A DNA stretch of 64,000 nucleotides from positions 1 through 64,000 of the forward strand of contig NZ_JAWLHG010000016.1 in assembly GCF_041690465.1 (NCBI RefSeq). The letters run 5' to 3'. Position 1 is the first letter of the stretch. Each line of letters opens with the position of its first letter. Below are positions 28,019 through 36,355 of the stretch, piece by piece. The notes under the pieces are model-generated. The model was given only the letters and a program-made list of their open reading frames with translations, was not told where the DNA came from and did not search any database. The position numbers were made by a program, and so were the translations under genes. This DNA is from Falsiroseomonas sp041690465. Its GTDB lineage: Bacteria > Pseudomonadota > Alphaproteobacteria > Acetobacterales > Acetobacteraceae.

Positions 28019-29974
28019 CTACTTCCCGGCCGGCGCCAGGGCGCCGGCCGCTGGCGTGCCGGCGGCGCGCGCCGCCTCCAGGCAGGCGCTTACCGCATCG
28101 CGCAGCGAGGCGGCGTAGCCGTCCGCACCGATGGTCGCCTGCAACTCGCGGTCGCCGAGCACCGCCTCCTCCGGTGGCCAGAGCCCGACGAGGATCCGTG
28201 CCTCGGGTGCGCGCTGGCGCAGCCGGCGCAGCAGGTAGCGCAGATGCGCGGGGCTTCCGGTGATCTCCAGGTAGCAGATGCACACCATCGCGACGCCGGC
28301 GACATCCAGCCGCGCGGTCTGGTCGCGTGCCACTGCCTCGTGCGGCACCACCTCCGCGCCGAGCCCGTGCTTGCCGAGCAGCTGCGCCAGCATCAGCGCC
28401 GCCGCCTCGTCGAGCGGGCCGCGGCCGGCGACGCAGAGCACCGCGCGCGGCGAGGTCCAGCCGGGCGGCAGGGCCAGCACCGGCGGCGGGCCCTCGGGTG
28501 TGCGCTTCGGGCTGGGGGGCTCCGGTTGCTTGCGCTCCGCGGGCTTGGTTGGCGGGGGGGCGGCTGCGACCTCGGCATGGTCGGCGAGATCGGCGATGAC
28601 GCTGTGTGCGGCGTCGCGCACCGGCACCAGTCGCTCTGCCGGCAGGGCGCCACGCGCCACGTCGGCGGCGGCGAGTTGCAGGCCCTTCATCACCACCTCG
28701 TCGTAGTAGGCCGAGAGCGGGCGCTCCCGCAGCAGTTGCTCGGCCTGGTCCAGCGCCTCGTCGGGGTCGCCGGCCAGCATGCGCTGGTAGAAGCTTTCCG
28801 GCGGCGTCAGCGCCGGCCGGTCGCCGAGCAGCACGTCGAGGAAGGCCAGCCGCTTGACGTGCCGCCCGAGCACCACGAGGCAGAGCGTCAGCGGCATGGC
28901 CAGGATCAGCCCGATCGGCCCCCACAGCCAGCTCCAGAAGATCGCCGCGATGATCACCGAGACCGGTGAGAGGCCGGTGCTGTGGCCGAAGGCGATGGGC
29001 TCCACCACCTGGCCCATGGCGGCTTCGCCCACCAGGAACCAGGCGGCGGTCAGCAGCGCCATGGTCCAGCCGGGGTCCACCGCCGCGGCCAGCAGGATCG
29101 GCGGCGCAGCGGCGATCGGCGTGCCGACGAAGGGCACGTAGCGCATCAGCCCGGCAAGCGTCCCCCACAGCAGGGCGCCAGGCACGTCGATGAGGTAGAG
29201 CGCCACCCCCGTGACCGTGCCGTAGGCGCTGTTGATCACCAGCTGGGTCAGGAAGTAGCGGCTCAGCCGCCGCGCCGCGTCGTCGAGCGCGGTGGTGGTG
29301 CGATTGAGGTCGCTCGATCCCGCCAGGCGGATCAGCCGGTCGCGCAGATCCTCCCGCTGCAGCAGCACGAAGACCGCGACCACGAAGACGATGGCGGCAT
29401 TGGCCAGCGGTGCCAGCACCGGCTGGACGATGCGCCTGGTCAATTCGAGCGGCGTCGGCTCCGGCTGGCGGACCTCCACCGGCAGGGGCGGCGGCGCCTC
29501 CCGCGCGCGGGAGGGGGCGCGCTCCGGCGCGGTCTGCGGGTCCGGCGAGGTCTCCTCCAGCGTGCCGCTGATGCGGTCCAGGACGGCAACGATGCGGTCC
29601 ACCGTCATGCCACGCAACGTGTCGAGCTTGCGTTCCATCGTATAGGCGTAGCGTGGCATCTCGGTGGTCAACTCAGCCACCTGGGTGGCCATGAGGCCGG
29701 CGACGAACAGCACCCCGCTCAACGCCAGCAGCGCGGCGAGCAGCACCGCGGGGACGCGGCCGAGCCAGAGCCGGCGCAGCCCGCTGACTACCGGCGCCAG
29801 CACGAAGGAGAGCAGGACCGCCAGCGTGATCGGGATGAGCAGCTCGCGCCCGAAATGCAGCGCCGCCACCGCCAACACGCCCACCAGCACGGTCGGCAGG
29901 GAACGCATCCCCGGCACCTCGGCGGCGCGGACGCGGTCCGGGAGCGATGGCCGTTCGGGCAGGCTGTCGGGCAT
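28019..29974 (-). CDS. AI-2E family transporter with an additional C-terminal soluble domain
   Basis: A 651-residue protein from ATG 29974. Residues ~20-385 form an AI-2E (YdgG/PerM-type) membrane domain with the usual spans and the signature GLMRYVPFVGTPIAAAPP plus IFWSWLWGPIGLILAMPLT. Family members are typically ~350 residues. Here a further ~260 residues follow: a helical stretch (YQRMLAGDPDEALDQAEQLL), a Pro-rich linker (~485-500), then an alpha/beta region (~505-635) beginning PRAVLCVAGRGPLDEAAALM and containing VAMVCICYLEITGSP and ARILVGLWPPEE, which resembles a cobalamin-binding-type flavodoxin-like fold but lacks its DxHxxG motif. Substrate unknown. Confidence 0.85.
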   Translation of the reverse strand: MPDSLPERPSLPDRVRAAEVPGMRSLPTVLVGVLAVAALHFGRELLIPITLAVLLSFVLAPVVSGLRRLWLGRVPAVLLAALLALSGVLFVAGLMATQVAELTTEMPRYAYTMERKLDTLRGMTVDRIVAVLDRISGTLEETSPDPQTAPERAPSRAREAPPPLPVEVRQPEPTPLELTRRIVQPVLAPLANAAIVFVVAVFVLLQREDLRDRLIRLAGSSDLNRTTTALDDAARRLSRYFLTQLVINSAYGTVTGVALYLIDVPGALLWGTLAGLMRYVPFVGTPIAAAPPILLAAAVDPGWTMALLTAAWFLVGEAAMGQVVEPIAFGHSTGLSPVSVIIAAIFWSWLWGPIGLILAMPLTLCLVVLGRHVKRLAFLDVLLGDRPALTPPESFYQRMLAGDPDEALDQAEQLLRERPLSAYYDEVVMKGLQLAAADVARGALPAERLVPVRDAAHSVIADLADHAEVAAAPPPTKPAERKQPEPPSPKRTPEGPPPVLALPPGWTSPRAVLCVAGRGPLDEAAALMLAQLLGKHGLGAEVVPHEAVARDQTARLDVAGVAMVCICYLEITGSPAHLRYLLRRLRQRAPEARILVGLWPPEEAVLGDRELQATIGADGYAASLRDAVSACLEAARAAGTPAAGALAPAGK

Positions 29975-30076
29975 GGTGCGCGCTCTCCGGCAGGCGGCAC
30001 GCGGCGGGCGGACGCTGCCACGACCGTGGCGCGCGCTGGCTCGGCGGGGCAAAGGCGCGCGCTGGTGTCCGGCGAC

Positions 30077-30105
30077 GGCAACGCGCGGCCGGCTCGGCCG
30101 TTGCC
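30077..30105 (+). promoter_or_regulatory. Hairpin in the AI-2E / yihY divergent interval
   Basis: GGCAAC (30077-30082) pairs with GTTGCC (30100-30105), and GGCCG (30087-30091) with CGGCC (30095-30099), with a 4-base bulge and a 3-base loop; TTTCC follows. It lies in the 256-base interval between the divergent AI-2E-type and yihY genes and could be an attenuator for the latter. A smaller palindrome, GCCACG/CGTGGC, is at 30017-30030. Confidence 0.3.
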
Positions 30106-30230
30106 TTTCCGATGCCGCGCCCGCATTCCGGGGCGGTGTGCGAAGGGGAGGCAGGCCATGGCAGCCACGGCGCCATCCGGCGGCAGGCCAGGGCCGGGGA
30201 GCGTGTGGCGGCGATGCATGGGGACGGTCG

Positions 30231-31277
30231 ATGAAGCCTGAGCCTACCGGCCGCGGCGAGGGCGACTGGCGCTCGGAGGCGGAGCGCGGCGACCGCTCGC
30301 CGATCGCGCTTGCGCGTGTGCGGGCCGCCGAGCCGGGCCGCGGGCGGGAGGCCCAGGCCCCGGCGCAGATTCCCGCGCAGGGCTGGCGCGACATCCTCTG
30401 GCGGCTGCTGCTGGCCATCCCGGAGGACCGCGTGCTGGCCACCGCCGGCGGCGTCGCCTTCTTCGCGTTGCTGGCGATCTTCCCGGCCCTGGCGACCGTG
30501 GTCTCGCTCTACGGCTTCTTCGCCGATGCGGTGAGCATCCGCGACCACCTCGCGCTGCTGGAGGATGTGGTGCCGGATGGCGTGCTGAAGCTGGTCGGCG
30601 ACGAACTGGCACGGGTGGCCGGGGCGCGTGGCGATACACTGGGGATCGCCTTCGTGACCGGCCTGGCGGTGGCGCTGTGGAGCGCGAATTCCGGCATCGC
30701 GGCGCTGTTCGACGCACTCAACATCGTCTACCGCGAACGCGAGAAGCGCAGCCTGCTGCGCTTCTATGCCACGACCTTCCTGTTCACTCTCGGCGCCATC
30801 CTGTTCGTGATGACGGCGGTGGCGGCCGTGGTGGTGCTGCCGGTGCTGCTCGGTCCGTTCGGGCTGGCGGCGCAGGCGCCGCGGCTGCTCGACCTGCTGC
30901 GTTGGCCGGTGCTGCTGCTGGCGATCATGCTTGGCCTGGCGCTGCTCTACCGCTTCGGGCCGAGCCGGCGGGCGGCGAAATGGCGCTGGGTGAGCTCGGG
31001 CAGCGTGGTGGCGGCACTGCTGTGGATCGCCGCCTCGATGGGCTTCTCCTGGTACGTGTCGAGTTTCGACAGCTACAACCGCATCTACGGCTCGCTTGGC
31101 GCCGGCGTCGGCTTCATGACCTGGATATGGATCTCCGCCGTGATCGTGCTGGTCGGCGCCGAGCTGAACGCGGAGATGGAGCACCAGACCGCGGTGGACA
31201 CCACGCAGGGCGGGCCGAGGCCGCTCGGCTCGCGGGGCGCCGTGGTGGCCGACACGGTGGGCGAGGCGCACCGCTGA
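30231..31277 (+). CDS. YihY/BrkB-family membrane protein
   Basis: A 348-residue protein from ATG 30231, with ~60 charged N-terminal residues before the first span. The family pattern is clear: GVAFFALLAIFPALATVVSL, then ALWSANSGIAALFDALNIVY, YREREKRSLLRFYATTFLFT, and the final SFDSYNRIYGSLGAGVGFM with WIWISAVIVLVGAELNAEME. Six spans. Once linked to ribonuclease BN by mistake, the family is of uncertain function, possibly transport. It is divergent from the AI-2E-type gene. Confidence 0.92.
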   Translation: MKPEPTGRGEGDWRSEAERGDRSPIALARVRAAEPGRGREAQAPAQIPAQGWRDILWRLLLAIPEDRVLATAGGVAFFALLAIFPALATVVSLYGFFADAVSIRDHLALLEDVVPDGVLKLVGDELARVAGARGDTLGIAFVTGLAVALWSANSGIAALFDALNIVYREREKRSLLRFYATTFLFTLGAILFVMTAVAAVVVLPVLLGPFGLAAQAPRLLDLLRWPVLLLAIMLGLALLYRFGPSRRAAKWRWVSSGSVVAALLWIAASMGFSWYVSSFDSYNRIYGSLGAGVGFMTWIWISAVIVLVGAELNAEMEHQTAVDTTQGGPRPLGSRGAVVADTVGEAHR

Positions 31278-31372
31278 GAACGGGCGCCGAGGAGGAAGGC
31301 GCTGGGGCGCGGCGCGCATCCCCGCGGCCCCTCGCGCGCTTCGTCGGCGGAACCGAGGAGAGGACCGCCGCC

Positions 31373-31786
31373 ATGTCCGACACCGCCATCCCCGCCATCA
31401 CGATCGCCATCACCCCGATGCACCGCTCCGAGGAAGGGATCTGGGAGAGCGGCGCGCGAACCGGCGCCGCGTTCTTCCTGGTGGAACTCGTCCAGGGCGA
31501 CGGCACCGATGCGGAGGTGCTGCTGGAATGCCGCGACGAACGCAGCGCCGCGCTGGCCGCGCGGGTCGCCGCGGCCACCGCGACGCTGCTCGGCCTGGCC
31601 CCGGCCGATGGCAGCGCCGGGGTCGAGGCCTTCGACGAGGAGACCGCCGCCATCCTCGCCGCCAACCCGACGCCCGAGATCGCCCTGCCCGCCGGCGAAT
31701 GGCGCGGCGAGGCTGGCGAGGAGGAGGATGAGGAGGACGAAGACGAGGAGGAGCAGGACCTGCCCTCGGGTGGCCGGCCCTCCTGA
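31373..31786 (+). CDS. Hypothetical protein with an acidic C-terminal tail
   Basis: A 137-residue protein from ATG 31373 with a GAGGAGAGG ribosome-binding site upstream. Residues 1-110 have a mixed alpha/beta pattern (ITIAITPMHRSEEGIWESGA, FFLVELVQGDGTD, AAATATLLGLAP). The last ~27 residues are almost pure Glu/Asp (GEEEDEEDEDEEEQD). No family recognised. It follows yihY by ~95 bases. The acidic tail suggests binding to basic partners or metal, but nothing shows which. Confidence 0.65.
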   Translation: MSDTAIPAITIAITPMHRSEEGIWESGARTGAAFFLVELVQGDGTDAEVLLECRDERSAALAARVAAATATLLGLAPADGSAGVEAFDEETAAILAANPTPEIALPAGEWRGEAGEEEDEEDEDEEEQDLPSGGRPS

Positions 31787-31950
31787 GATCCGCACAGGGG
31801 TGCCTGCGCGCCACAGGGGGTCGCCCATCGCACGATCTGGAGCGTAACCATGTATACCATCTGTTGAGCGTCGATCACAAAGCCGCTAGTTGTGAGGAGC
31901 GCAATCCTGGGTTGTCCCGGGAGGCATCGGCGAAGATCGCGAGGCTCCTC

Positions 31951-32718
31951 ATGCGAATCCTGCTCGGCTCCCCCGACCCGCGCCGCCCGACACCGCCAGG
32001 CCTTGGCGCGGGCCACTCGGTGGAGCTCGCCGACCCGTTCGAGGATCTGCCGGCCATCGCCCAGCACAGCGGCCCGTTCGACGTGGCGCTGCTGTCGGTC
32101 GCGAGTTGCCGCGCCCAGGTGATCGCCCCGCTTCGGGAGATCCGCCGCCGCGGCCTCGGACTGCCGGTGGTGATCCTTGCCAGCCACTTCGATCCGGAGG
32201 CGGAGCAGGAGGCGCTGCATGCCGGTGCCGACGACGTGCTCGGGCCGATGGTGCCGACGCCGCTGCTGGTGGCGCGGCTGCAGGCGGTGGTGCGCCGTGC
32301 GCTCGGCCACAGCTCGGCGCAGATCGCCTGCGGAAACGTGCTGCTCGACCAGGGACGGGCGCAGGTGAGCGTGGATGGCCGCCCGGTGCGCATAACGCGC
32401 CGCGAGTTCGAGGTGCTGGAGGCGCTGATGCTCCGCCGCGGCGTGCTGCTCACCAAGGAGCAGTTCATGGCGCGGCTCTATGCCGCCGAGGACGGGCCGG
32501 AGAACCGCATCCTGGACGTCTTCGTCTGCAAGCTTCGCCGCAAGCTGGCGGCCGCCGGCGCCGCGGAGATCGTGCGCACCGTCTGGGGTCGCGGCTACGT
32601 GGTGGAGGAGCCCGGGCCAGGTGCCGTCACGGCCGCGCGCGCCCGCTTCGCCGCCGGGCAGGCACGCCCGCGGCGCGCCCATCTCGCTCTCGGCGGCACC
32701 CCGCTCCCGGCAGCTTGA
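31951..32718 (+). CDS. CtrA-like response regulator with a degenerate receiver domain
   Basis: A 255-residue protein from ATG 31951, with GAGG seven bases upstream. The C-terminal DNA-binding domain (~120-218) closely resembles the cell-cycle regulator CtrA: VVRRALGHSSAQIACGNVLL, RRGVLLTKEQFMARLY, ILDVFVCKLRRKLAAAG and VRTVWGRGYVVEE. The N-terminal receiver has lost its active site. The phosphoacceptor position reads Ser49 (DVALLS, where CtrA has LLD), the acidic pocket after MRILL is GSPD, and the conserved lysine position is proline (ADDVLGPM). It would bind DNA without canonical phosphorylation. A ~30-residue Arg/Ala-rich tail follows the winged helix. It is convergent with flbT. Confidence 0.85.
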   Translation: MRILLGSPDPRRPTPPGLGAGHSVELADPFEDLPAIAQHSGPFDVALLSVASCRAQVIAPLREIRRRGLGLPVVILASHFDPEAEQEALHAGADDVLGPMVPTPLLVARLQAVVRRALGHSSAQIACGNVLLDQGRAQVSVDGRPVRITRREFEVLEALMLRRGVLLTKEQFMARLYAAEDGPENRILDVFVCKLRRKLAAAGAAEIVRTVWGRGYVVEEPGPGAVTAARARFAAGQARPRRAHLALGGTPLPAA

Positions 32719-32785
32719 CGCATTTCCGACTCCGGCGGCATCGCCGAGCCACCAGGAGACGCACGAACAGGAGCCAGGCCGGCCG

Positions 32786-33232
32786 TCAGGCAGCGCGCGA
32801 GGCCGCTTCGGCGTCATCCTCGGCGAACAGGCGGCGGGCCAGCAGCAGCGCCGCGCGTCCCCGGTCGCGGCCGAGTTCGGCCAGCGCCTCGCGCAGCAGC
32901 GCCCGGCCCTCGGCGGAACGGCTCTCCATCTGCTCCGCGGCAATCCGGCGCGCGGCCGCTTCGCACGCGACACGGGCCTCCTCGGGCCCGGCATAGGCGC
33001 CCTGCAGCGCCAGGTAGAATCGTCGCGCCGGCGTGGTGGCCTCCGCCGGGTCCAGCAGTTGCCGGCCGAACAGGAAGCGCGCGCGGTTGCACAGCACCAC
33101 CGCGCCGCGGGAGCGGAACAGGAGATCGGCCCCGTTGACCAGCAGCCGCTGGCCCGGGCGCAACTCGATCACCAAGCGGCCCGGCCCGGGCGCCAGGGAG
33201 TGTTGCGGCGGCAGGTGGTCTTCGGCGTCCAT
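32786..33232 (-). CDS. flbT: Flagellar biosynthesis regulator FlbT
   Basis: A 148-residue protein. After an ~18-residue leader it reads LVIELRPGQRLLVNGADLLF, then RARFLFGRQLLDPAEATTPA and RRFYLALQGAY, the conserved N-terminal half of FlbT, followed by a helical C-terminal half ending in ARRLFAEDD. FlbT post-transcriptionally controls flagellin expression in Alphaproteobacteria by acting on flagellin mRNA. No flagellar structural genes or flaF are in the window. It is convergent with the CtrA-like regulator gene. Confidence 0.85.
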   Translation of the reverse strand: MDAEDHLPPQHSLAPGPGRLVIELRPGQRLLVNGADLLFRSRGAVVLCNRARFLFGRQLLDPAEATTPARRFYLALQGAYAGPEEARVACEAAARRIAAEQMESRSAEGRALLREALAELGRDRGRAALLLARRLFAEDDAEAASRAA

Positions 33233-33484
33233 ACCAAGCGGCTTCCCCGCGCCCCGGCCTGCGGGGCGTGGCCGAACGCTGCACCCGGCTTGCTAACCGT
33301 ATCTTGACCGCACGCAGCCCCCTTGCGCCTTGCGCCGGGTCGTCTCGCGAAGGTTCCGGTTGACCCGCCGCCGCGCCGACCGCAGATCAGCAATTGCGAA
33401 ACCAGCCTTCGTGCATGCAGACCGGCCTCCGATCCGGCCGGATCCTGCTGCAATGCCGCCGCAAGCCGGAAGCATCACGCCGCC

Positions 33485-34552
33485 ATGAACCACCCTGCCC
33501 CCTCGCCCATGAGGGCATATGACCAGGAGCAGCCGCGGCCAGCGCTCTCCGTTGTCGTGCCCGCGTACAACGAGCAGGAGGTGCTGCCCGCCTTCCACGC
33601 AAGGCTGGTGCCGGTGATGGAGGCGCTCGGCCTGCCGTGGGAGGTGGTCTTTGTCAACGACGGTTCGCGCGACGCGACGCTCGACATCCTGCTGCAGCTG
33701 CAGGCGACGGATCCGCGGGTCTCGGTGGTCAATCTCAGCCGCAACTTCGGCAAGGAGATCGCGCTGACCGCCGGCCTCGACCACGCCGCGGCGAGCCAGG
33801 CGGTGGTGGTGATCGACGTCGACCTGCAGGATCCGCCGGAGGTGATTCCCGACCTCGTCGCCGCCTGGCGGCGCGGCTTCGACATCGCCTATGCGCAGCG
33901 CCGCGTGCGCGAGGGCGAGACCTGGGCGAAGAAGGCCACCGCGGGCGCCTTCTACCGGGTGATGCAGCGGATCGGCGGGCGCGTGCAGCTGCCGCCCAAC
34001 ACCGGCGACTTCCGGTTGATGAGCCGCCGCGCCCTCGATGCCCTGCTGGCGCTGCGCGAGCAGCACCGCTTCATGAAGGGGTTGTTTGCCTGGGTCGGCT
34101 TCCCGTCGGTCCCGGTGCTTTACGACCGCGCGCCGCGGGCGGCGGGTACCACCAAGTGGAACTACTGGAAGCTGTGGAACCTCTCGCTGGAGGGGATCAC
34201 CTCCTTCACCGTGGGGCCGCTGAAGATCGCGACCTATCTCGGCCTGGTGACCGCCGTCGTCGCAGCGGGCTATGGCGCGCTGATCGTGTTGCGCACGCTG
34301 CTCTGGGGCAATCCGGTCGCGGGCTATCCCAGCCTGATGGCGGTGGTGCTGTTCCTCGGCGGGGTGCAGCTGATGACGCTCGGCATCATCGGCGAATATC
34401 TCGGCAGGATCTTCAACGAGACCAAGGGGCGGCCGCTCTACATCGTCGAGCGGCACATCCCTTCGGGCGAGGCCTACCGGCAGGCGAGCAGCACGCCGAT
34501 CGGCCTGCATCGGCTTGCCGAATCGGGGACCAGCGGCGCCAGCGCCGCCTGA
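33485..34552 (+). CDS. Glycosyltransferase family 2, GtrB / ArnC-like polyprenyl-phosphate sugar transferase
   Basis: A 355-residue protein from ATG 33485. GT2 domain: LSVVVPAYNEQEVLPAFHAR, VVFVNDGSRDATLD, NLSRNFGKEIALTAGLDHA, VVIDVDLQDPPEVIPDLV (DxD), PPNTGDFRLMSRRALDAL, then EQHRFMKGLFAWVG. Two C-terminal spans (IATYLGLVTAVVAAGYGALI and MAVVLFLGGVQLMTLGIIGE) match GtrB-type enzymes that charge undecaprenyl phosphate with a sugar. Its last 79 bases overlap, tail to tail, the end of the DUF6311-like gene on the other strand. Confidence 0.93.
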   Translation: MNHPAPSPMRAYDQEQPRPALSVVVPAYNEQEVLPAFHARLVPVMEALGLPWEVVFVNDGSRDATLDILLQLQATDPRVSVVNLSRNFGKEIALTAGLDHAAASQAVVVIDVDLQDPPEVIPDLVAAWRRGFDIAYAQRRVREGETWAKKATAGAFYRVMQRIGGRVQLPPNTGDFRLMSRRALDALLALREQHRFMKGLFAWVGFPSVPVLYDRAPRAAGTTKWNYWKLWNLSLEGITSFTVGPLKIATYLGLVTAVVAAGYGALIVLRTLLWGNPVAGYPSLMAVVLFLGGVQLMTLGIIGEYLGRIFNETKGRPLYIVERHIPSGEAYRQASSTPIGLHRLAESGTSGASAA

Positions 34553-36069
34553 ACCGAGGGGAGGATCAGCCGCAGTTCGCCCGGCGCGAAGGGGGCGGCG
34601 GCGAGGTCCGTCTCGCGGCATTGCGGCGGGCGGTGCCAGCGCGCGGCGTACATCGTGTTGGCCGGCACGCCATGCTCCGAGGCGAGCGACAGCGTTTCCA
34701 GCAGCAGGGCGTAGGTCTCGTCTCCGGTGCGGCGGTCCACGCAGGGCCAGGGCGGCAGCAGCGTGAGCGTGCTGGCCTCCGCCAGCGCCTGCCGCAGTTC
34801 CGGCGCCGGCACCGACCATGGTACGCGCTGGCTGGCCCAGCCGGCGAGCGCGGCGCGCAAGGGCTGGGCGTCGGCGAACTGCACAAGCCCGGCGAGCAGG
34901 CACAGCAGCGGCGCGATGCGGGCCAGCAGCAGCATCGCGCCGATCAACAGCGCATAGGCCGCCGGCCAGAAGAAGCGCCCGGAGGCGCGGAACTGCTCCA
35001 GCGCCGCCGGCGGCTGGCCGAGATCGAGCACGATGCGGGAGCCGAATCCGACCCTGAAGCTCAGTGCCAGGGCGGTGAGCGCCAGCAGGACCAGCACCAG
35101 CCCGGCATGCCGCCACATCCCCGCCACCGCTGCGCGCGGCCGCCCCAGCAGCCCTGCCGCGAGCGCGCCGACCAGCCCGAGCCCCAGCCAGTTGTAGCCC
35201 TCCCACCCGCCATGGCCGGTGGCATCCACCAGTTGCGACCAGGGCAGGCCGATGAGGGCGGAGCCGGCCGGCCAGACCGGCGAGAGCAGGTTCATCGCGA
35301 AGAGGCCGTCGCCCGGCAGGCCGGTGGCGCCGAGATAGCCGAAGCTCCACATCACGGCAGTCACCGCGGCAAAGCTCGCGGCCACCGCAAGTCCCGCGCC
35401 GAGGAAGGCTTCACCGCGCAGCATCCGGGTCGCCGGCACCGCGCCGAGAAGGGCGAGCGTCATCACCGCGAGATACGGATGCACCAGCAGGGCGATCACC
35501 TGCAGTGCGCCGGCCGCCAGCCAGCGCCCGGTCGTCGGCGCCCGCACCAGGCGCAGATAGAAGCCGAGCCCGGTCAGCAGCAGGAAATGCCCGGTGAGCG
35601 CGGCATGCCCGAAGCGCCCGATCCATGCCGGCATCGCCGTGGCCGCCAATGCGATGCCGAGCGCCGGCAGCAGGCGCCGCTCGCCGGCGCCGCGCAGCGC
35701 CCAGACCGCGGCGATGGGCTGCAGCACCCAGGCCAGGCCGTAGAAGAGGCCGACGCCGTGAAAGCCTTCCGGCAACAGGCCGCGCAGCAGCTTGAGCGTG
35801 AGCGCCAGCGCCGGAATCGAGTCGGCGAAGGCGGTGTTGAGACCGCCTTCCAGCGTGTTCAGGTTGGCTGCCAGGGTGGGTGGCCAGCGCCAATCGTCGG
35901 CGATCAGATAGCGCTGCGCGATCATGTGCTGCGCACTGTCCCCGACCGGGCGCCAGGGCCCACCGGCGGTGGGGAACAGGAAATCGGGCGGAAAGATCCA
36001 GGCCGCCAGCGCCAGGCCGAGCGCCAGGGCACTGCCATAGGCCAGGGCCGATGCTTGACGATGCGACAG
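34474..36069 (-). CDS. DUF6311-like polytopic membrane protein, probable glycosyltransferase (GT-C type)
   Basis: A protein of ~531 residues if read from CTG 36069, or 483 from the first canonical start, ATG 35925. Coding clearly extends upstream of that ATG: GDSAQH precedes MIAQRYLIADDWRWPPTLAA, and the first span ALAYGSALALGLALAAWIFP lies further up. No ATG, GTG or TTG exists in frame before the stop near 36091. CTG 36069 has GAGGA seven bases upstream, a good ribosome-binding site. About ten hydrophobic spans are followed by a soluble C-terminal region. From memory such proteins resemble DUF6311 membrane proteins; the motif FADSIPALALTLKLL is typical. Sugar and acceptor unknown. Confidence 0.75.
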   Translation of the reverse strand: MSHRQASALAYGSALALGLALAAWIFPPDFLFPTAGGPWRPVGDSAQHMIAQRYLIADDWRWPPTLAANLNTLEGGLNTAFADSIPALALTLKLLRGLLPEGFHGVGLFYGLAWVLQPIAAVWALRGAGERRLLPALGIALAATAMPAWIGRFGHAALTGHFLLLTGLGFYLRLVRAPTTGRWLAAGALQVIALLVHPYLAVMTLALLGAVPATRMLRGEAFLGAGLAVAASFAAVTAVMWSFGYLGATGLPGDGLFAMNLLSPVWPAGSALIGLPWSQLVDATGHGGWEGYNWLGLGLVGALAAGLLGRPRAAVAGMWRHAGLVLVLLALTALALSFRVGFGSRIVLDLGQPPAALEQFRASGRFFWPAAYALLIGAMLLLARIAPLLCLLAGLVQFADAQPLRAALAGWASQRVPWSVPAPELRQALAEASTLTLLPPWPCVDRRTGDETYALLLETLSLASEHGVPANTMYAARWHRPPQCRETDLAAAPFAPGELRLILPSVQAALAPLVPDSASRCRPIGVLLACR

Positions 36070-36135
36070 GTTCGGATCCTCGAACAGAGTGTCGCGCGTC
36101 TATCCGAGGATCGCGCCCGCCTTGTGGCAGCGGGC

Positions 36136-36315
36136 TTAGCCCCTGGTGCTGATCAGCAGCAGCGCCAGGCCGCCCCAGAAAACCAGGGAAAGCGCCACGC
36201 CGCAGAGGATGCCGCGCGCCGGCCCGAGCGCATCCGTCGAGGGCCGGGCCGGCCTGTCGTGGTGGGCGGCGTCGCCAGGAAGACGGCGGACACGGTGCAG
36301 GAGGATCTGACCCAT
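36136..36315 (-). CDS. Small membrane protein, unknown
   Basis: A 59-residue frame from ATG 36315 (MGQILLHRVRRLPGDAAHH); a longer 103-residue version from 36447 lacks coding character at its N terminus. A single C-terminal span (GILCGVALSLVFWGGLALLL) is preceded by GPAR, an arrangement I recall from tiny alphaproteobacterial membrane proteins. It lies upstream of the DUF6311-like gene on the same strand and could be co-transcribed. Confidence 0.45.
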   Translation of the reverse strand: MGQILLHRVRRLPGDAAHHDRPARPSTDALGPARGILCGVALSLVFWGGLALLLISTRG

Positions 36316-36355
36316 CGGCCAATCATGGCGGAACTGAGGCGACAATTCCCGCAGA

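Noticed and set aside
33293..33307. CtrA-box-like CTAA-N7-TTGA upstream of flbT as a firm regulatory site
   Set aside because: Two mismatches to TTAA-N7-TTAA; frequent by chance, so mentioned only as a hint.
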